Below are positions 25,624-38,859 of a DNA stretch of 64,000 nt, piece after piece. The notes below the pieces were generated by a model. The model was not told the DNA's origin. It was given only the letters and a program-made list of their open reading frames with translations, and ran no database searches. This stretch comes from Periplaneta americana (taxonomy: Eukaryota; Arthropoda; Insecta; Blattodea; Blattidae): contig NC_091120.1 of assembly GCF_040183065.1 (NCBI RefSeq), forward strand, positions 72,752,708-72,816,707. The letters are read 5' to 3'. Position numbers and translations under genes: made by a program. The first letter of the stretch is position 1. Each line of letters begins with the position of its first letter.

Positions 25624-27015
25624 AGGGAAAGATGCGAAAATGGCTTAAAATGATTTCACGCCGAGACTTTGTTTCTAAAGCAACTCTCCATCTTCAGTCG
25701 TTTGTAGTTTACATTTCAGGGAAGAAGATTATTCTAATAATGGGAAATTTAGACTATTAAAACCAAATGCTGTGCCAACAATATTCCCTCATTATCCTAG
25801 GTATAAGTGACAGATAACAGACGACGAACAATTATTAAAACTGATCTCCCTGCACCCAAGAAACGCAAATCTTTTAGTAATATTGGTTTTTCACTGTTCG
25901 AACAAGATGTTCCGAGTGGCTCAGCATCAGTTAATGACATTCCCTTCTTGCCAGTTGAAAATGACCATAAAGCGACGCAAACAGGCGTTGTCAACTTTGT
26001 GGATCTAAAAAGAAATAATTAACAGATTGCATGTGAAAATTACACGACTTAATCAGGTGTTACAAGAGAAGCAAGATGGGATAACGAAAACAACCGAAAA
26101 ACTCCAATTGAAAGAGATCCGTTACATAAAAAACAAGAACATGTATGGAAAGAGACCGATGAAGGCAATATTCATGCAAAATTGATTCTAGATCAGCTGC
26201 TTAATCATCGAAAGATAATACCAAACAAGAATATATTAGAAAATTTGTGTTCAGAAATTGAGCTGTTACTGTGTAGATGCCCTCTCTTGCAATGCCAATT
26301 TGTGATGAAGACGGCCAAAACGGACTTGCTAATATCATTACTGTGAAATTTGTTAGGCCGCTTCCAGATAACTTCCTTCGAAGAATGCGGCTTATAATCC
26401 ACTGAGTCGCAAAATCTTGAAACCATGATTCTTGAATCTGCAATATCAAGTGGAATGTATCAGTGCAGTGAGTGAAATTATAAAACTCAGTACAAGTTAT
26501 GGTAAATAATTACCCAAGTGATTACTTTGAAACATCGCAGTTTAGCCTAGGGGTGCTACTCAGCGAATGAACTACAAAATTACGCCTCTGTCATAATGTT
26601 ACTTAAACTGAACAGGTTACTATGTGGTACCTTTCCTGCTTTTAAACTCACGCTTTTACCATAATTAACAGAACTAAACATAAAAATACTTATTATTTTC
26701 TTATTTATTATTTATAAGTGTTATTATTACTCTTTAATCATTTATTTTAATTCATATTGAGTATTTCTTCTGTGGACACCAGAGCTTGGCAGATAGCGCC
26801 AAGTGGTAGAATTGAGAAATTATCCAATTTCAAGAAAATATTACTATTGTCAAGGCCGTATACAAAAAAGCGAAGGGAACATCAAGTCGGCCGTGATTGT
26901 GTGCACACTTTTAACTTGCCTGCCGCTAGAGGGCTACTGTCGCGCCAGCTGTCAAATGTTGGCATATTTTATACGTATGAGTTGCGCGACTGTATATATT
27001 AGACTGTGCTGATAC

Positions 27016-27642
27016 GGTCCGCCGTGCGCTGGCCGCAGTGTGAAAGAAAAGCGCTGTACGACACTTCTTTCTCAAAAAAGCTAAAACTTGACATGGATAC
27101 AATTTTAATATACTTTTCCGTCCAAAATCCTTAAATTTATGAAGAATCAGCGTTAAAGTTTAAATTTATATACTCTTTCTCAGTAAATCTAAAAATTAAA
27201 ATGTATACAATTTGAAAATAGCCATATGTGATTATATCATTTTATAGAGGAAAACGAAATAATATATTGGAAAATAAGACATAAATCAAGAATTTCATCC
27301 AAAATCCAATACCGTTCCCCTTAAGGGTTTCTGCAGGTTGAATCCCCTTCCGTACACGTAGCTCTAACGGAGCTCAGATCTGTTCAATGGGACTAAGATC
27401 TGGGCTCAATAGGGTCCACGAATTTTTCCTGAAGCCCTCTTATCAAGTACAAGGTTATTTTGTGTGCTATAAATCTATGAAAGAGCCTCCCAGCTTTACT
27501 TCCCTCCCGCAGGGAGATATACTAAAGATTCCATCGTCCAGGGCAGGATGTCAACCCGCGAATTTCACATGAAACGGGTTGCATGGTAACTGCAGATACC
27601 GACAACGATGATTGTGATTAATATCAATGTATATGTTCACAG
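27016..27642. other. interval upstream of the tetraspan exon
   Basis: No recognisable 5' exon, promoter or repeat was seen here. The initiating exon of the downstream gene may be farther left. Confidence 0.4.
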
Positions 27643-27747
27643 ATGACATTCCGCGTGAAATGCGTTCCTGTAATAAAGAACTGGAGCTGCCTGTGCTGTT
27701 CCTGCACCATGAGAACTGCTGCACTAATCCTGGCTTGGCTACTGGAG
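27643..27747 (+). CDS. tetraspan gene, exon 1 visible (cysteine-rich, TM1 start)
   Basis: Acceptor TTCACAG and donor GTAAGT flank a 105-bp, phase-0 exon. It encodes FRVK, CVPV, the cluster CLCCSC and LILAWLLE. The matching 105-bp exon at 58,867 aligns without gaps, with 17 of 35 residues identical by my count. Confidence 0.85.
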
Positions 27748-30700
27748 GTAAGTAACTACACCAGTTGTAAGTGAGTATATCAAGCGTGATAATTTACGTA
27801 ATTCTTCAGAAGAAACTTATTTAAAGTCTCACAAGTTTTGCTGACGATTGAGATCCTTAAACCTAGAGATGGGACCTCGATATTCGCGATACCTCGATAC
27901 CTACGATACCCAGTACTATCGAAGCATGTCCAATACATCGGGGTAAATCCTCGATACCTTTTCGATACTTTCAATTTCTGCATTTCAAATTGTATTCAAT
28001 CCTATATCCAAGAATTTCAGCACGTAGTGATTATGTTAAGATCCTCTCTCCAAAAGGCAAAAGTCATTGAACTTGGCACGGACAGCTCCCTCAATTAGTG
28101 ACTAAAAAACAGAAATATACATGTTCTCTGCCCAATACAATGCATGTGTCACCTCTATCCTTTTTCTATTGCCAGTCAGTTCAATTAGTGAACACTGAAA
28201 GACAAAAACTGGTGGTGCGGGAAGAGTACCGAGTACCTTTCAGCTTATAGCTGTCAACTTGTCAAAACAGCTTAAGTTATAAGTTATAAATAACTATATA
28301 AGCAATACCGTAAATATAAAAGAAGAATAAACCGCAGATTCGTAGAACTAGTTACAATACTTGTAATTTAAAATAAAAGCAGTGATGCGAGGGGGTGAAA
28401 ACGATGGCATGGATGAATATTTAATAGGATGCGAAACTGCGGTCAGCACCATCTGACGGAAGGGGGTTCAAATAAGATGATCAGCGTCCGACATCATGGG
28501 TGGTGAACATTAGAACTACGTGTTGGGTAGATTACCCAGAGTTCTCTACTTATCCCTTCGTTCGAGACGAACAGACGATGCTCTAGAAGACAAGATGGCA
28601 GCCAGAAACTTGCTAATGAGTGGACATAAAGTGATACTAAGTGTGTGTGTGTGTATAAGTAGTGTATGATAAACAGTGATGTTTATGGACGTTGTAAAAA
28701 TAGTGTTGTTGAATGTATTGTAAAGTAACAGTAATATAATAAATTGAACTATCTAAGTAGTTTTTGCAGACTTTTCCATTGCGCTGTACACTAAATACCC
28801 TAAGAATAAAATCCCAATTATCTAACCTTTTGCTTTATTTTCTGTCTCTGTTCGGTTTTATTTTAATTGGGTAGTGTAAAATAGATCGTCTCTTTTATCT
28901 TCCTGTTGGCTCCGGTAAGAATTTTCAGTGGAAGATCTTGTGATAAATAAAAATGTAAATGTTTTATCTTAAACTGGGTTAGTTGAGAATATCAATAAGG
29001 GTGGGAGGGAAGGAATATTTTCTGCATAGTTTAACATTTTCGTCACTAGGTGCGCTGTTAAATGCATGGAATAATTAGTTTTTGTCTTCACTACTTGGTG
29101 CGCTGCTAGATGTAATAAGTTCTCCACCGTCCAACAGATGACAGCAAGATCAGTTTCTACATTAGCGCCTCTAGCACGTGTTACGGGAAACTCAGTAAGT
29201 TTCGCATCCTATTATACTGTATATTCATCTATGACGATGGTGTGAGAAGAGACGTACTGCCTATTGTAGGTCCTACAATAACAGTTCTTGGGAGAAGAAG
29301 AAAAAAAGAGTGCTATTCTTAATGTTTTCAAAATAATTAGAATTCACTTAAAAGACATACCATACTATACTTTCCCTAACATACCATATTATACTTTCCC
29401 TAACTACCACCACCACCACCACCACCACCACCACCACCACCACGGGAGTTCATCAGTTCAGCGCAAGAGAAAATTTTACCTGAACTGAATGCATCAGTTG
29501 AGCGCGGCGGTCAGTTTTGGGATGCATCAATTGAGCGCGGCGGTCAGTTTAACACGAGCGGAAGCAATTTCCCTTCCCATTTTGTAGAGACTTAGGACTC
29601 TCTGTGCATTGACAGGTAAGTATGGTTAAAAATGCTGCTCTCGTAAAAATGCTCGTACCGATAAATAGTTTAAAATATTTGTTCCAGCAATGAATTGTTC
29701 AATATCTAGGTCACTTTCTTGGATAATAGTAGGCCACTCTCACTCTATGTGGGAAACCAATTCTAGTAATATTTCCGCGTTTATATTTACAAAGTAATTC
29801 TTCCAGATACTGTTTCCTCCTTTTATATGTAGAATTGGCTCTAACAACATTCCCGTTGTCATTCATTTTAATAGATGTACTAATTTGTACCCCAATAATG
29901 ATTTGAAGAAACAAATATATGAGGATGCGCAAAATTCAGAGAAAACGCTTTGTAGAACATGCACTAATAGTTCTGTCTGATGTAACAGTATTGAAAGCCC
30001 ATATTTCAAATCCAGTTCTATGAAATTTGATACCAAATAATCAGCAAAGTCTGTGATACTTTCATTAACAGGTTGGTTGCTAACTAAATCTTCAACAAAT
30101 GCATCTCCGACTTCATTTGGAGGAAGAAATTAAAGACCGAATACCCAGTGCAACCATTTACCGTTGTTAGTATAATTACCTTCATACTCATTAGGCAGCC
30201 TCAAGGACTGAATTTTTCTCCACCAAGCCTGACTTACACTGCATACAAATTTTCTCTCGCGCTACGTGTCTCTAAGCCAAGGGAAAACTGACCACCGCGC
30301 TCAACTGATATACACCCAAAACTGACCACCGCGCTCAAATGATGTATACCCAAAACTGACCACCGCGCTCAAATTATGTATACCCAAAACTGACCCCGCG
30401 CTCAACTGATGTATATCCAAAACTGACCCCGCGCTCAACTGATGTATATCCAAAACTGACAATTGCGCTCAACTGATGTATACCCAAAACTGACCCCGCG
30501 CTCAACTGATGTATATCCAAAACTGACCATTGCGCTCAACTGATGTATACCCAAAACTGACCCCGCGCTCAAATGATGTAGCCTATATCCAAAACTAACC
30601 CCGCGCTCAATTGATGTATAACCAAAACTTATCCCGCACTCAACTGATGTATAACCAAAACTTACCCCGCGCTCAACTGACGCATTTTTAATCCTTTCGC

Positions 30701-33700
30701 GCTCTATCGATGTACATCCACCATCACTACCATCACCACTGTCCCTGCCCCTGCACTACTCCTACTACTAATGATATGTCAAACTCATTCACTCAAATTT
30801 TATTAATATTTACGTAACAATAATAATAAATATTATTTTTTTATCCAGACGATCGTGGCCGCTAATGTTTTAATGTACCTGATCAGGATCTGCAGAATGG
30901 ACACAGACGTCGGGAGCAACGCAAAAAATGAGATTCAGTATCAAAACTTGTACTCTGTTACAGGTAAGCCAATCTTTACTTTATTTGTCTTTGCAATATC
31001 ATCACATATTTCGAGATAAAAATCCTTCACCAGATGCAGTCTGTTATTTAAATCAGTCTTAATATTATAAATAGTTTGGAGAATAACTTAGTTATACATA
31101 ATCTTTTCCTAGACTATGAAGCAGCATATGATAATCCAGAGTTGTTAAGCAATTTTTATTACTGCACAAACCGGCATCAAAATTCTAAGGTACTGTTGGC
31201 TGTTACGAGTTAATTTGTTACATAAATTTTGCATAATTATGCTACAATTGTTCACATTACTTGTACTTTTCTGTTTATTGTAACTGCGTGTAACTTATAC
31301 AATGCAAATTTCCATGAATACAAGACTATTGCTTTCACTTGGTATCTGTTGTTGTCTTTTAACTTTCACTACTGCACAAAATTTGTTCTATTACTGCACA
31401 TATTGGTTTATTACTGCACAAATTGTGTATGATTACACATTAAAAAATCTGTGATAATCTACAGATGGTCAAGATATGGGAACCCATGCGAAGGCTTGTA
31501 ATACCAAAAAAAAAAAAAACTAGTGGAATGATGTAAGATGTTATATAATGAACCTCAGCCTATTATTAAAAGAGGAAAACATCTGTCTAATAAAATTAAA
31601 CTGGAGAAGGGGGTAAGACAAGGTGATGCCATGGATCCATTACTTTTTAACATGGCACTAGACATAGGATCCATATTCAATAAGTGTATCCAAATTCTAG
31701 CTTTTGCCGATGATGTTGTCATTACTGGAAGAAGGTTAAAACATGTAGAGGAAACATTAATAGCATTAGATGCGCAAATTAAGGCCCTGGGATTCAAGAT
31801 CAATGTCAAAAAATCTAAGTAGGGCCTACATGAAAATTTCTATCAGCTATGAACCTCAAAATAATACCAACAACAGGAATGAAATTCTAAATGTGCTTCT
31901 ACGTTGCTTAAATCACACTATCAGCAACACACAAAACAGCGTATAGATAACTATACAGTACGGACACTTCGCGTCGGTACCTTTGATGTAGCAGGACTGA
32001 TTTCAATGACCTTGAAACCAGTTTGAGCGTGAGATTCTGCTTTCTCCCTGGAGTTGGCACTGACATCACACCAGTTAGCAGTCGACACAGCGGAAATACT
32101 GTATAACACATACAATTAATACATCTAGGTACATTATGCACTCAAAATAAATTGGCCCTATGAAATAATAAATCTGTCATTAACTGTAATGTCTAGACTC
32201 TAGATTTCCTGTATAATGAGAGTTCAGACGTTGACCCCATCAATAATCAATATACTTAATGATTTGATATCGCTGAAAATGGAAAAACAAAACTCCTATG
32301 AAAAGTAAAACCATATAGCCTACCTTATATTATATTATATTATATTATATTATATTATATTATATTATATTATATTATATTATATTATATTATATTATAT
32401 TATATTATATTATATTTTATATTATATTATATACAAATATTAAACGAATCTGATACATAACTTTATATTGTATTATGTTATTTTATAATATAACTTTTTA
32501 TATATAAAACATAAAAAATATTATTACAAAGTTAGTTTGTCACTAAGAAATAAGGAAAAGTTGTTAACCTGAATTTATTTGAAGCAAAGCGTTACTGGAT
32601 TATGCAATAAGGTAGGCGATGTTTGGATTCTGTGTCTCAACTCTTACACTCAATTATTATCTTAGCGTATGCTCCATTACACTAACCTCTAGCGCTGAAA
32701 GTGGAACTAAAAGACGGCGCACAGAGAAACAAAACAGGAACATTCGCTCAGTGTCCATTCTTTATAATCCCTTTTCGCTGCACAAAAAACACACTGCTAG
32801 TCATGAGAGAATGTCGTCAGTGCCATCTACCGTAGAAACTATGCATTTCCGGACACAAAGTGATATGAACTTTCGTGCTCCATTTTCAGTCAGGAATCAA
32901 CCCCTGAAGTTTGTCGATGGACTTAAAATTTACCCTGTATGTTTTGAATAGTAGGCCTACAGAAGGTGATTTAGAATTTCCAACTGATAGTTAAGTATTC
33001 CATAATATTATTATAATTAAATATTTCATAACATTATTTAAATGATACATTTATTGAAGAAATGATTAATCGATCTTCGGTTGCCTCAAATACAGCAACT
33101 AAAGTAATATGACAAAACAAAATTATCATTTAGGCCTAATATCAGAGCCTACATTTCAAGGCATTTAAATAGCGCAAATCCATGAAGTCTTTCCATTTTG
33201 CTTGTTGCATGATATTTTCTTGCATCTACTTTCATGTTATCCTGTTTCTCTTCAATATTGCTGAAGACATTAGGATGAAGTTTTTCTTTTGCATTGAAAT
33301 CTCTTTTTATTTATTTCTAATCTTTTTCTTTTCTTCTAAAGTCTGTCCATCCGTCTTTTTGTTTTCGAAGATTTTAATATGTTTGAGGCTATAACTCTGA
33401 TTATGATGACGTCGAAATATAAAAAAATGAACTCACTATAATAGACACTGCTTATATTAACAAGGCAAATGACCTTCGAAATTACGATTTTACTAGGATT
33501 CCTAAGGCCGTGATGACTTAATTGGGAATTAAATTAATTGATTTTCTTTCAAATGCTTATTAGTTTGGTGAAATGCAAACGAATTAAATATGATTTAACT
33601 TCTGTATTTAAGTTAAATGACAATTAGTTAATTGTGAATTAGTAACATGTTGGTGAAATCGGTCCATAATTCCGTTTGTAAATTTCTTTAGCTGAATTTG

Positions 33701-36700
33701 TGTATTTTGTCAAACTTTAGAAATTAATAAGACTATACTGTGTAACAGAGCTTACAAGCATTTGTAGGATTTTATTTATGATTTGTAAATTGTTACTTTG
33801 TAATTTGTTAACATTGTGTAACTGATACCGTGTCTTGAAATCTTTGTGTTTTAGAGACAAAGGAACAGTTGATAGGTGCAACTGTTGGATATGCAGCAAA
33901 CTTGGTTCTTATTGGACTCATGCTGTTTGGAATTCATAAAGTAAGTACTCTTATAAACACTTTTGTCCATTAAAATGCAGATAGCAGATGTATTGCTCGT
34001 GTGAGGCAACACAGGACAAATACAAGACAAAGAATCCCTATCGGAGCCAGTTCAATTTTCACTTCTCTACTGGGAATCACGTCCTGTTCCATTAGATATT
34101 TAGGTATAATCGCTACCGCTGAGTCACATCGAAAAATCGAAAAAATCGAAAGAGAATTGGGAGGACAAATTTAAAAGGTACGCAAAACGCGTCCTTGCAA
34201 GGGGTTGGGGGCTGTACAAAACTAAATGTGTGAGCTCCAAGCCTGTTGGCCACTAGTCTCACTCCGGGTTACGCTGCTCCACTGAAGGAGCTCTAGAAAA
34301 TTTTGAAGGGGAAGCCGAAATTGGACGTAACCTCTTAGGTACCACATACGCGAGGGGGACTGAGATTTGATCAAGTGATCACGGAACGGGAAGAGGAAGA
34401 GCTGGCTGGTGTTTGCCGTTAGGATGGCAAGACGCTGTCATCTGTTGTTCGATGACAAAGCATGTGAAGGCCGTCGGAAGAAGCGTCGTGAAATCTAAAT
34501 CTGCAATTTGAGAGGTCCCTTTCCTTTCAAATTGCGACTAATTGAGTGACCTCGTATATTTAATAGACAATTTATAGGTTCTGAACTAGGGCATACGTCG
34601 TTTATATAAAGGGGAATATATATGGGGAAGGGCATATAGGTCCGTGGCCCATTTCTTATAGGGCTCATACCGACATTTGTCTTACGCCTGAGGAAAACCA
34701 CGGATTACCTTGGGCAGGAAGAGTTGTCTCATATAAGAGACTAGCCAATTTGGCTATTACGTAGGAGGTGATTGTTGTCCTGAGCCTTGTTGAATCGTCT
34801 CAATTTCGAGACCAGCCATTTGGCTATATGATGGCTCAATTACGAAGAGAGGGGAGAGATGTAATTGTTAATTAATTTAGAGTTAATTAGGGAGATTCAT
34901 GGGGATATGGGTTCAGGTCCGTGGCCCATTTCTTTTAGGGCTCATCCCGACATTTGTCTTAGCGCCTTAGGAAAACCACGGAAAAACCTTAGGCAGGCTG
35001 AATCACAGTGAGGATACTTAAATATATATGAGTTCTCTTTTGCGAAAATTATTCATAACGCCTAAACCAGACTTTGGTTATTCCAACGTAATCTGAAATT
35101 TAACATCTTCAACGTTGTGAACCAAATAGAAGTTCTATCATAAGAATATAGTACAGGACAAGGCTTAATGTGTTTTCTTTCCCTGATTAGTTATCCAGCT
35201 ACTTATTTATGTTATGACTGGTTACTCATCAGCGAAAGATACCTAGAGAAAAATAAAGAAGCGTGTCTATTATTTGTAGATCTGGAAAATACTTTTCACA
35301 GAGTGAATTGGAATAAACTTATGGGAATCCTGAAGAAAGTTGGTGTGAATTGGAAAGAGGGAAGGCTATTAAGTAATGTTTATACAAAACAAGTCATTTT
35401 TAACGACGCTGTATCAACTACTAGGTTATTTAGCGTCGATGAGATTGGTCATAGCGAGATGATATTTGGCGAGATGAGGCCGAGGATTCGCCATAGATTA
35501 CCTGACATTTGGATTACGGTTGGAGAAAACCTCGGAAAAACCCAACCAGGTAATCAGACCAAGCGGGAATCGAACCCGCGCCCGAGCGCAACTCCGGATC
35601 GGCAGGCAAGCGCCTTAGCCGACTGAGGTAAGCCGGTAGCGGTGGTGGTGGTGGTGGTGGTGGTGGTGGTGGTGGTGGTGGTGGTGGTGGTGGTGGAATA
35701 TCGTCTAGAGTTTAAAAGTCTACATGAATTTTCCTAATTGCTTTATTTTAGTATTTTGCATTTTATTTACAGAAACGATCGAACTTCATGGTTCCCTACG
35801 TGGCATTGAACCTAATTGTCTTAACGGTGTTTGGTGTGATCGTCTTCATCCTCTGCATCTACTACCTGGCATTTCTCGCACTCCTGTTTTCAGCGGTTAT
35901 TTTTGGTAACAATTCAAATTTTGGTATTTTTGCAATTTAGCTTTAACACCTAACTATCCATCTTCCCACACGCAACCATCGAGGCCCTAGATTCCTATAA
36001 CGAATGAATGAATGATAGTTAAGGTTGAGCCATCTAAGGAAGATATCTTACAAATGAGACTCAACATATTATTTCCAATACATCAGTGTTATCAAGTTTT
36101 TTTTTTATTTATTTTTGCTTTCGTTAAGAATTTCCTTTTCAAGTCCAAATTTTCCAAAACTCAACTCCAACCAAAAACAAGAATCAAGGAAGTTATCACT
36201 AGTAATGAATGCAATAAGTAATTTTGCTTTTCCTTTCTTTTCCTGATGAAAAAGCCTTTATATACTCGTAGTTCCAAAATATGAGTGTTTATGCATTTAT
36301 GTTATGGTATGTGAACCCAAAAATCGCATGACAGTTTTATAAAAGTTTACATATCTTAACAGGCATTCAGAAATGTCTTTCTCACTATTTTTAACATGTT
36401 TAACAATTGTTGAGAATCAGGACTAAAAAGCCGTTGCAAATTTTAGTTTAAGATACATATTGGCAATACTTGAATCAAAGTGTGTAAGTCTATTGAAACA
36501 GAGCATTAAATAAATATATTGGAGCAAGTGCGAATTGTAAAACACACTTTACGCCTGTTTCAAGAGTGGAAGAGTACATACGACGAATCAGCCAGCAACA
36601 ATTAGATTTGGAGCCTGGGTTAATATTTTCCACGAAACTAATGTACATTACGGATGAATGTTGTATTTATTAATTAATGATATAACTGGGTTATCGTCTA

Positions 36701-38812
36701 CAATTTACTAATCGTCTGTTTTGTCGGCTAGTATTTAGTGGAGATATTGATGAAAATCCTGCTATATCTGGGTCATATCTGATCTGTAAGTCACATACAA
36801 CCCCCTGAAATAAGGGAAAAGTTGTGTGTGATTTCTTTGGGTCAATTTAAATTCAGGAAATACCACAGAGAGAACTCAGTTTCCTAACGGTTACAAGATA
36901 TTATAACCGCTAAGAGGAAGGTCTTGTACTGACATTGTGACTATTGATCGTATGTTTGCTAGTCTCGCCAACGAAATTCCGTCGCTAGAGCCCGGATGTT
37001 TGGCAAAATGCCATTTATTACTGAGTTGGCATATAGATTTAAATTAATTTTGGGGCATTTAGTGGTGACATAACTAATATTTGTTTCACCTATTTTTTTA
37101 ATTCATCTTGATTATACGTCTTGATTACACAACTTTTAACACTGTATCACTTCGGAATATGTATGATAAGAAATTTCTTGTGTTAAATTTTAACGTACCT
37201 TGTTAACATGTTTCGACATATTTTCGGTCATCTTCGGAACTGGTCGTTGTTGGTCTTGGCGCCTCTTGTTTCCTGTGTGGGTGCGTTCGTAGTGTAGAGT
37301 CAAAGAGTGTATGTGTTTTGAAATTGAGTTGTGTGTTGAGAATATCGTTGGGGGTGTGTTTTCGTGTGTCTGTGTATTTCATATTGTTCTAGTGTTTTGA
37401 GTTTCTGGCTTTTTGGTTGGATGTGCAGTATTTCCATGTCTGTTGATGTCTCTGTAGGTGTGGTTGGCATTTGTGGTGTGTTCTGCATATGTGGATGTGT
37501 TTTGTAATTTTGTTATGGCTGTGATGTGTTCTTTGTAACGTGTTTGAAATGATCTGCCTGTCTGTCCTATGTAGAAGTTGTTGCAGGTGTTACATTTGAG
37601 TTTGTATACGTCTGTGTGGTTGTATTTGCTTGTTTGTGTTGCTTATGTTTTGAGATGTTTTTGTAGAGTGTTATTTGTTCTGTATGCGATGTTGTAGTTT
37701 AATTTCTTGAATGAGGTTGGAATTTTATGTATGTTTTTGTTTTCGTATGTTAGTGTGATGTATTTTTTGTGTTCTTGTGTTTGTGTTGTATTCTTCTGTT
37801 TTTTGTGGTTTTGTTTTGTTTTTTAAGTTCCTATTTTGCCTTTTTTGTCTTTTAAAAGTAAATTGAAAGCTTATTTATTTGATATTTTAATTTATTTTAA
37901 GTACCGACATAATTTCATTGCCTTAAATTTAGCCTTCCCATGTGTCAGTTTAATGCCGGCTATGACTCAGTTTTAACCCTTTGCAGAACTTAAGGGCAAC
38001 TGCCTGTCCGCTTAAAATATCCACCAGCGTATCGAAATGCCATTACTGAAAATTAGGCCTATAAATTATATTGTCCCTAAATACTGACTTAGGGTATATG
38101 AAACAAATATTCCAAATAATGATGCTGCACTTGTGATAGATATAAATCTATCTACAGTAGCTTGGTTCAAACATGTTCCAGTAACGTCACTTTATGTAAA
38201 ACGAATTTTTCTGTAATGAAACTATTCTGTCTTCTAGAAAGCAGAATTTAGCAAGTATATTTAGTCAGCATCCGAAAACTGGTTGGAACCTCATAAGTGA
38301 CACCAATAAGGCATCGCTTATGAGGCACCTGAGACAGGGGAATGTGGTAGGGTGTCCAGTTTCTTTTCCCTCCGTTGCACCCAACGTTGACTATAGTTCA
38401 CTAATCAGACTTGAGATGCATGAAACAAATTGTTATTTCTCTGACACATATCGTCAAGTTAGATGTACTGCCTGATAGACCTAATACAATGCGAATATGT
38501 ACCGTGTGGTAATGTGTAAAGAATAACAAGATGTGTTGCATAAATATATAAATTAAATGGTAAAAAATTTATTGTGTCCAGGCCCAGACATAGAGACCCA
38601 GGGTCCGTAAGTAGTTAACAGTTTCGGGCTTTTTTTTTTTTGTTGATTTAGCAAAAAAAAATAATAACTTTTTTTTATTACTCGACCAAGGCCAGTGGAG
38701 TCCTGCAACCCGGAGCCGTGGCGCTGCTGCTTCTGCGTTCGTAATACCGCATCGCGATATTCACATTACGCCCGTGGCTCCACTCACTTCGGTCGAATAA
38801 TATCTAACGTAG

Positions 38813-38859
<47 letters not shown>

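Larger units (their letters stand above)
24553..26490 (+). pseudogene. THAP-domain transposase relic
   Basis: The ATG at 24,553 gives MTYCCVLLCTSNRKKRVKE, then after a frameshift ISFHEFPSDRER. The reading resumes beyond a LINE insertion with KWLKMISRRDFVSK (conserved THAP tryptophan) and LKPNAVPTIFP, the AVPTIF-type end of THAP domains. A degenerate, coiled-coil-like region follows (about 26,020-26,110). Several stops make it dead. THAP fingers bind DNA and are the N-terminal domain of P-type transposases; which enzyme this was is inference. Confidence 0.65.
29488..30722 (-). mobile_element. MULE relic with inverted minisatellite ends
   Basis: The centre carries minus-strand MULE-type transposase fragments. 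The left side has two copies of the unit CATCAGTTGAGCGCGGCGGT, and the right side has twelve or more copies of its complement. This suggests long inverted ends built from tandem units that shrank or grew unequally. The exact termini and a 9-bp duplication were not identified. Confidence 0.65.

Noticed and set aside
27850-27990. Regulatory array of GATACC/CGATAC motifs
   Set aside because: The motif is repeated but irregular and degenerate; it is more likely a decayed simple repeat, with no evidence of function.
29406-29443. Poly-histidine-like open frame
   Set aside because: It is the translation of a (CCA)n microsatellite; no coding context.
30287-30722. CRISPR-like array of regular repeats
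   Set aside because: Units are contiguous without unique spacers and the genome is eukaryotic; this is a minisatellite.
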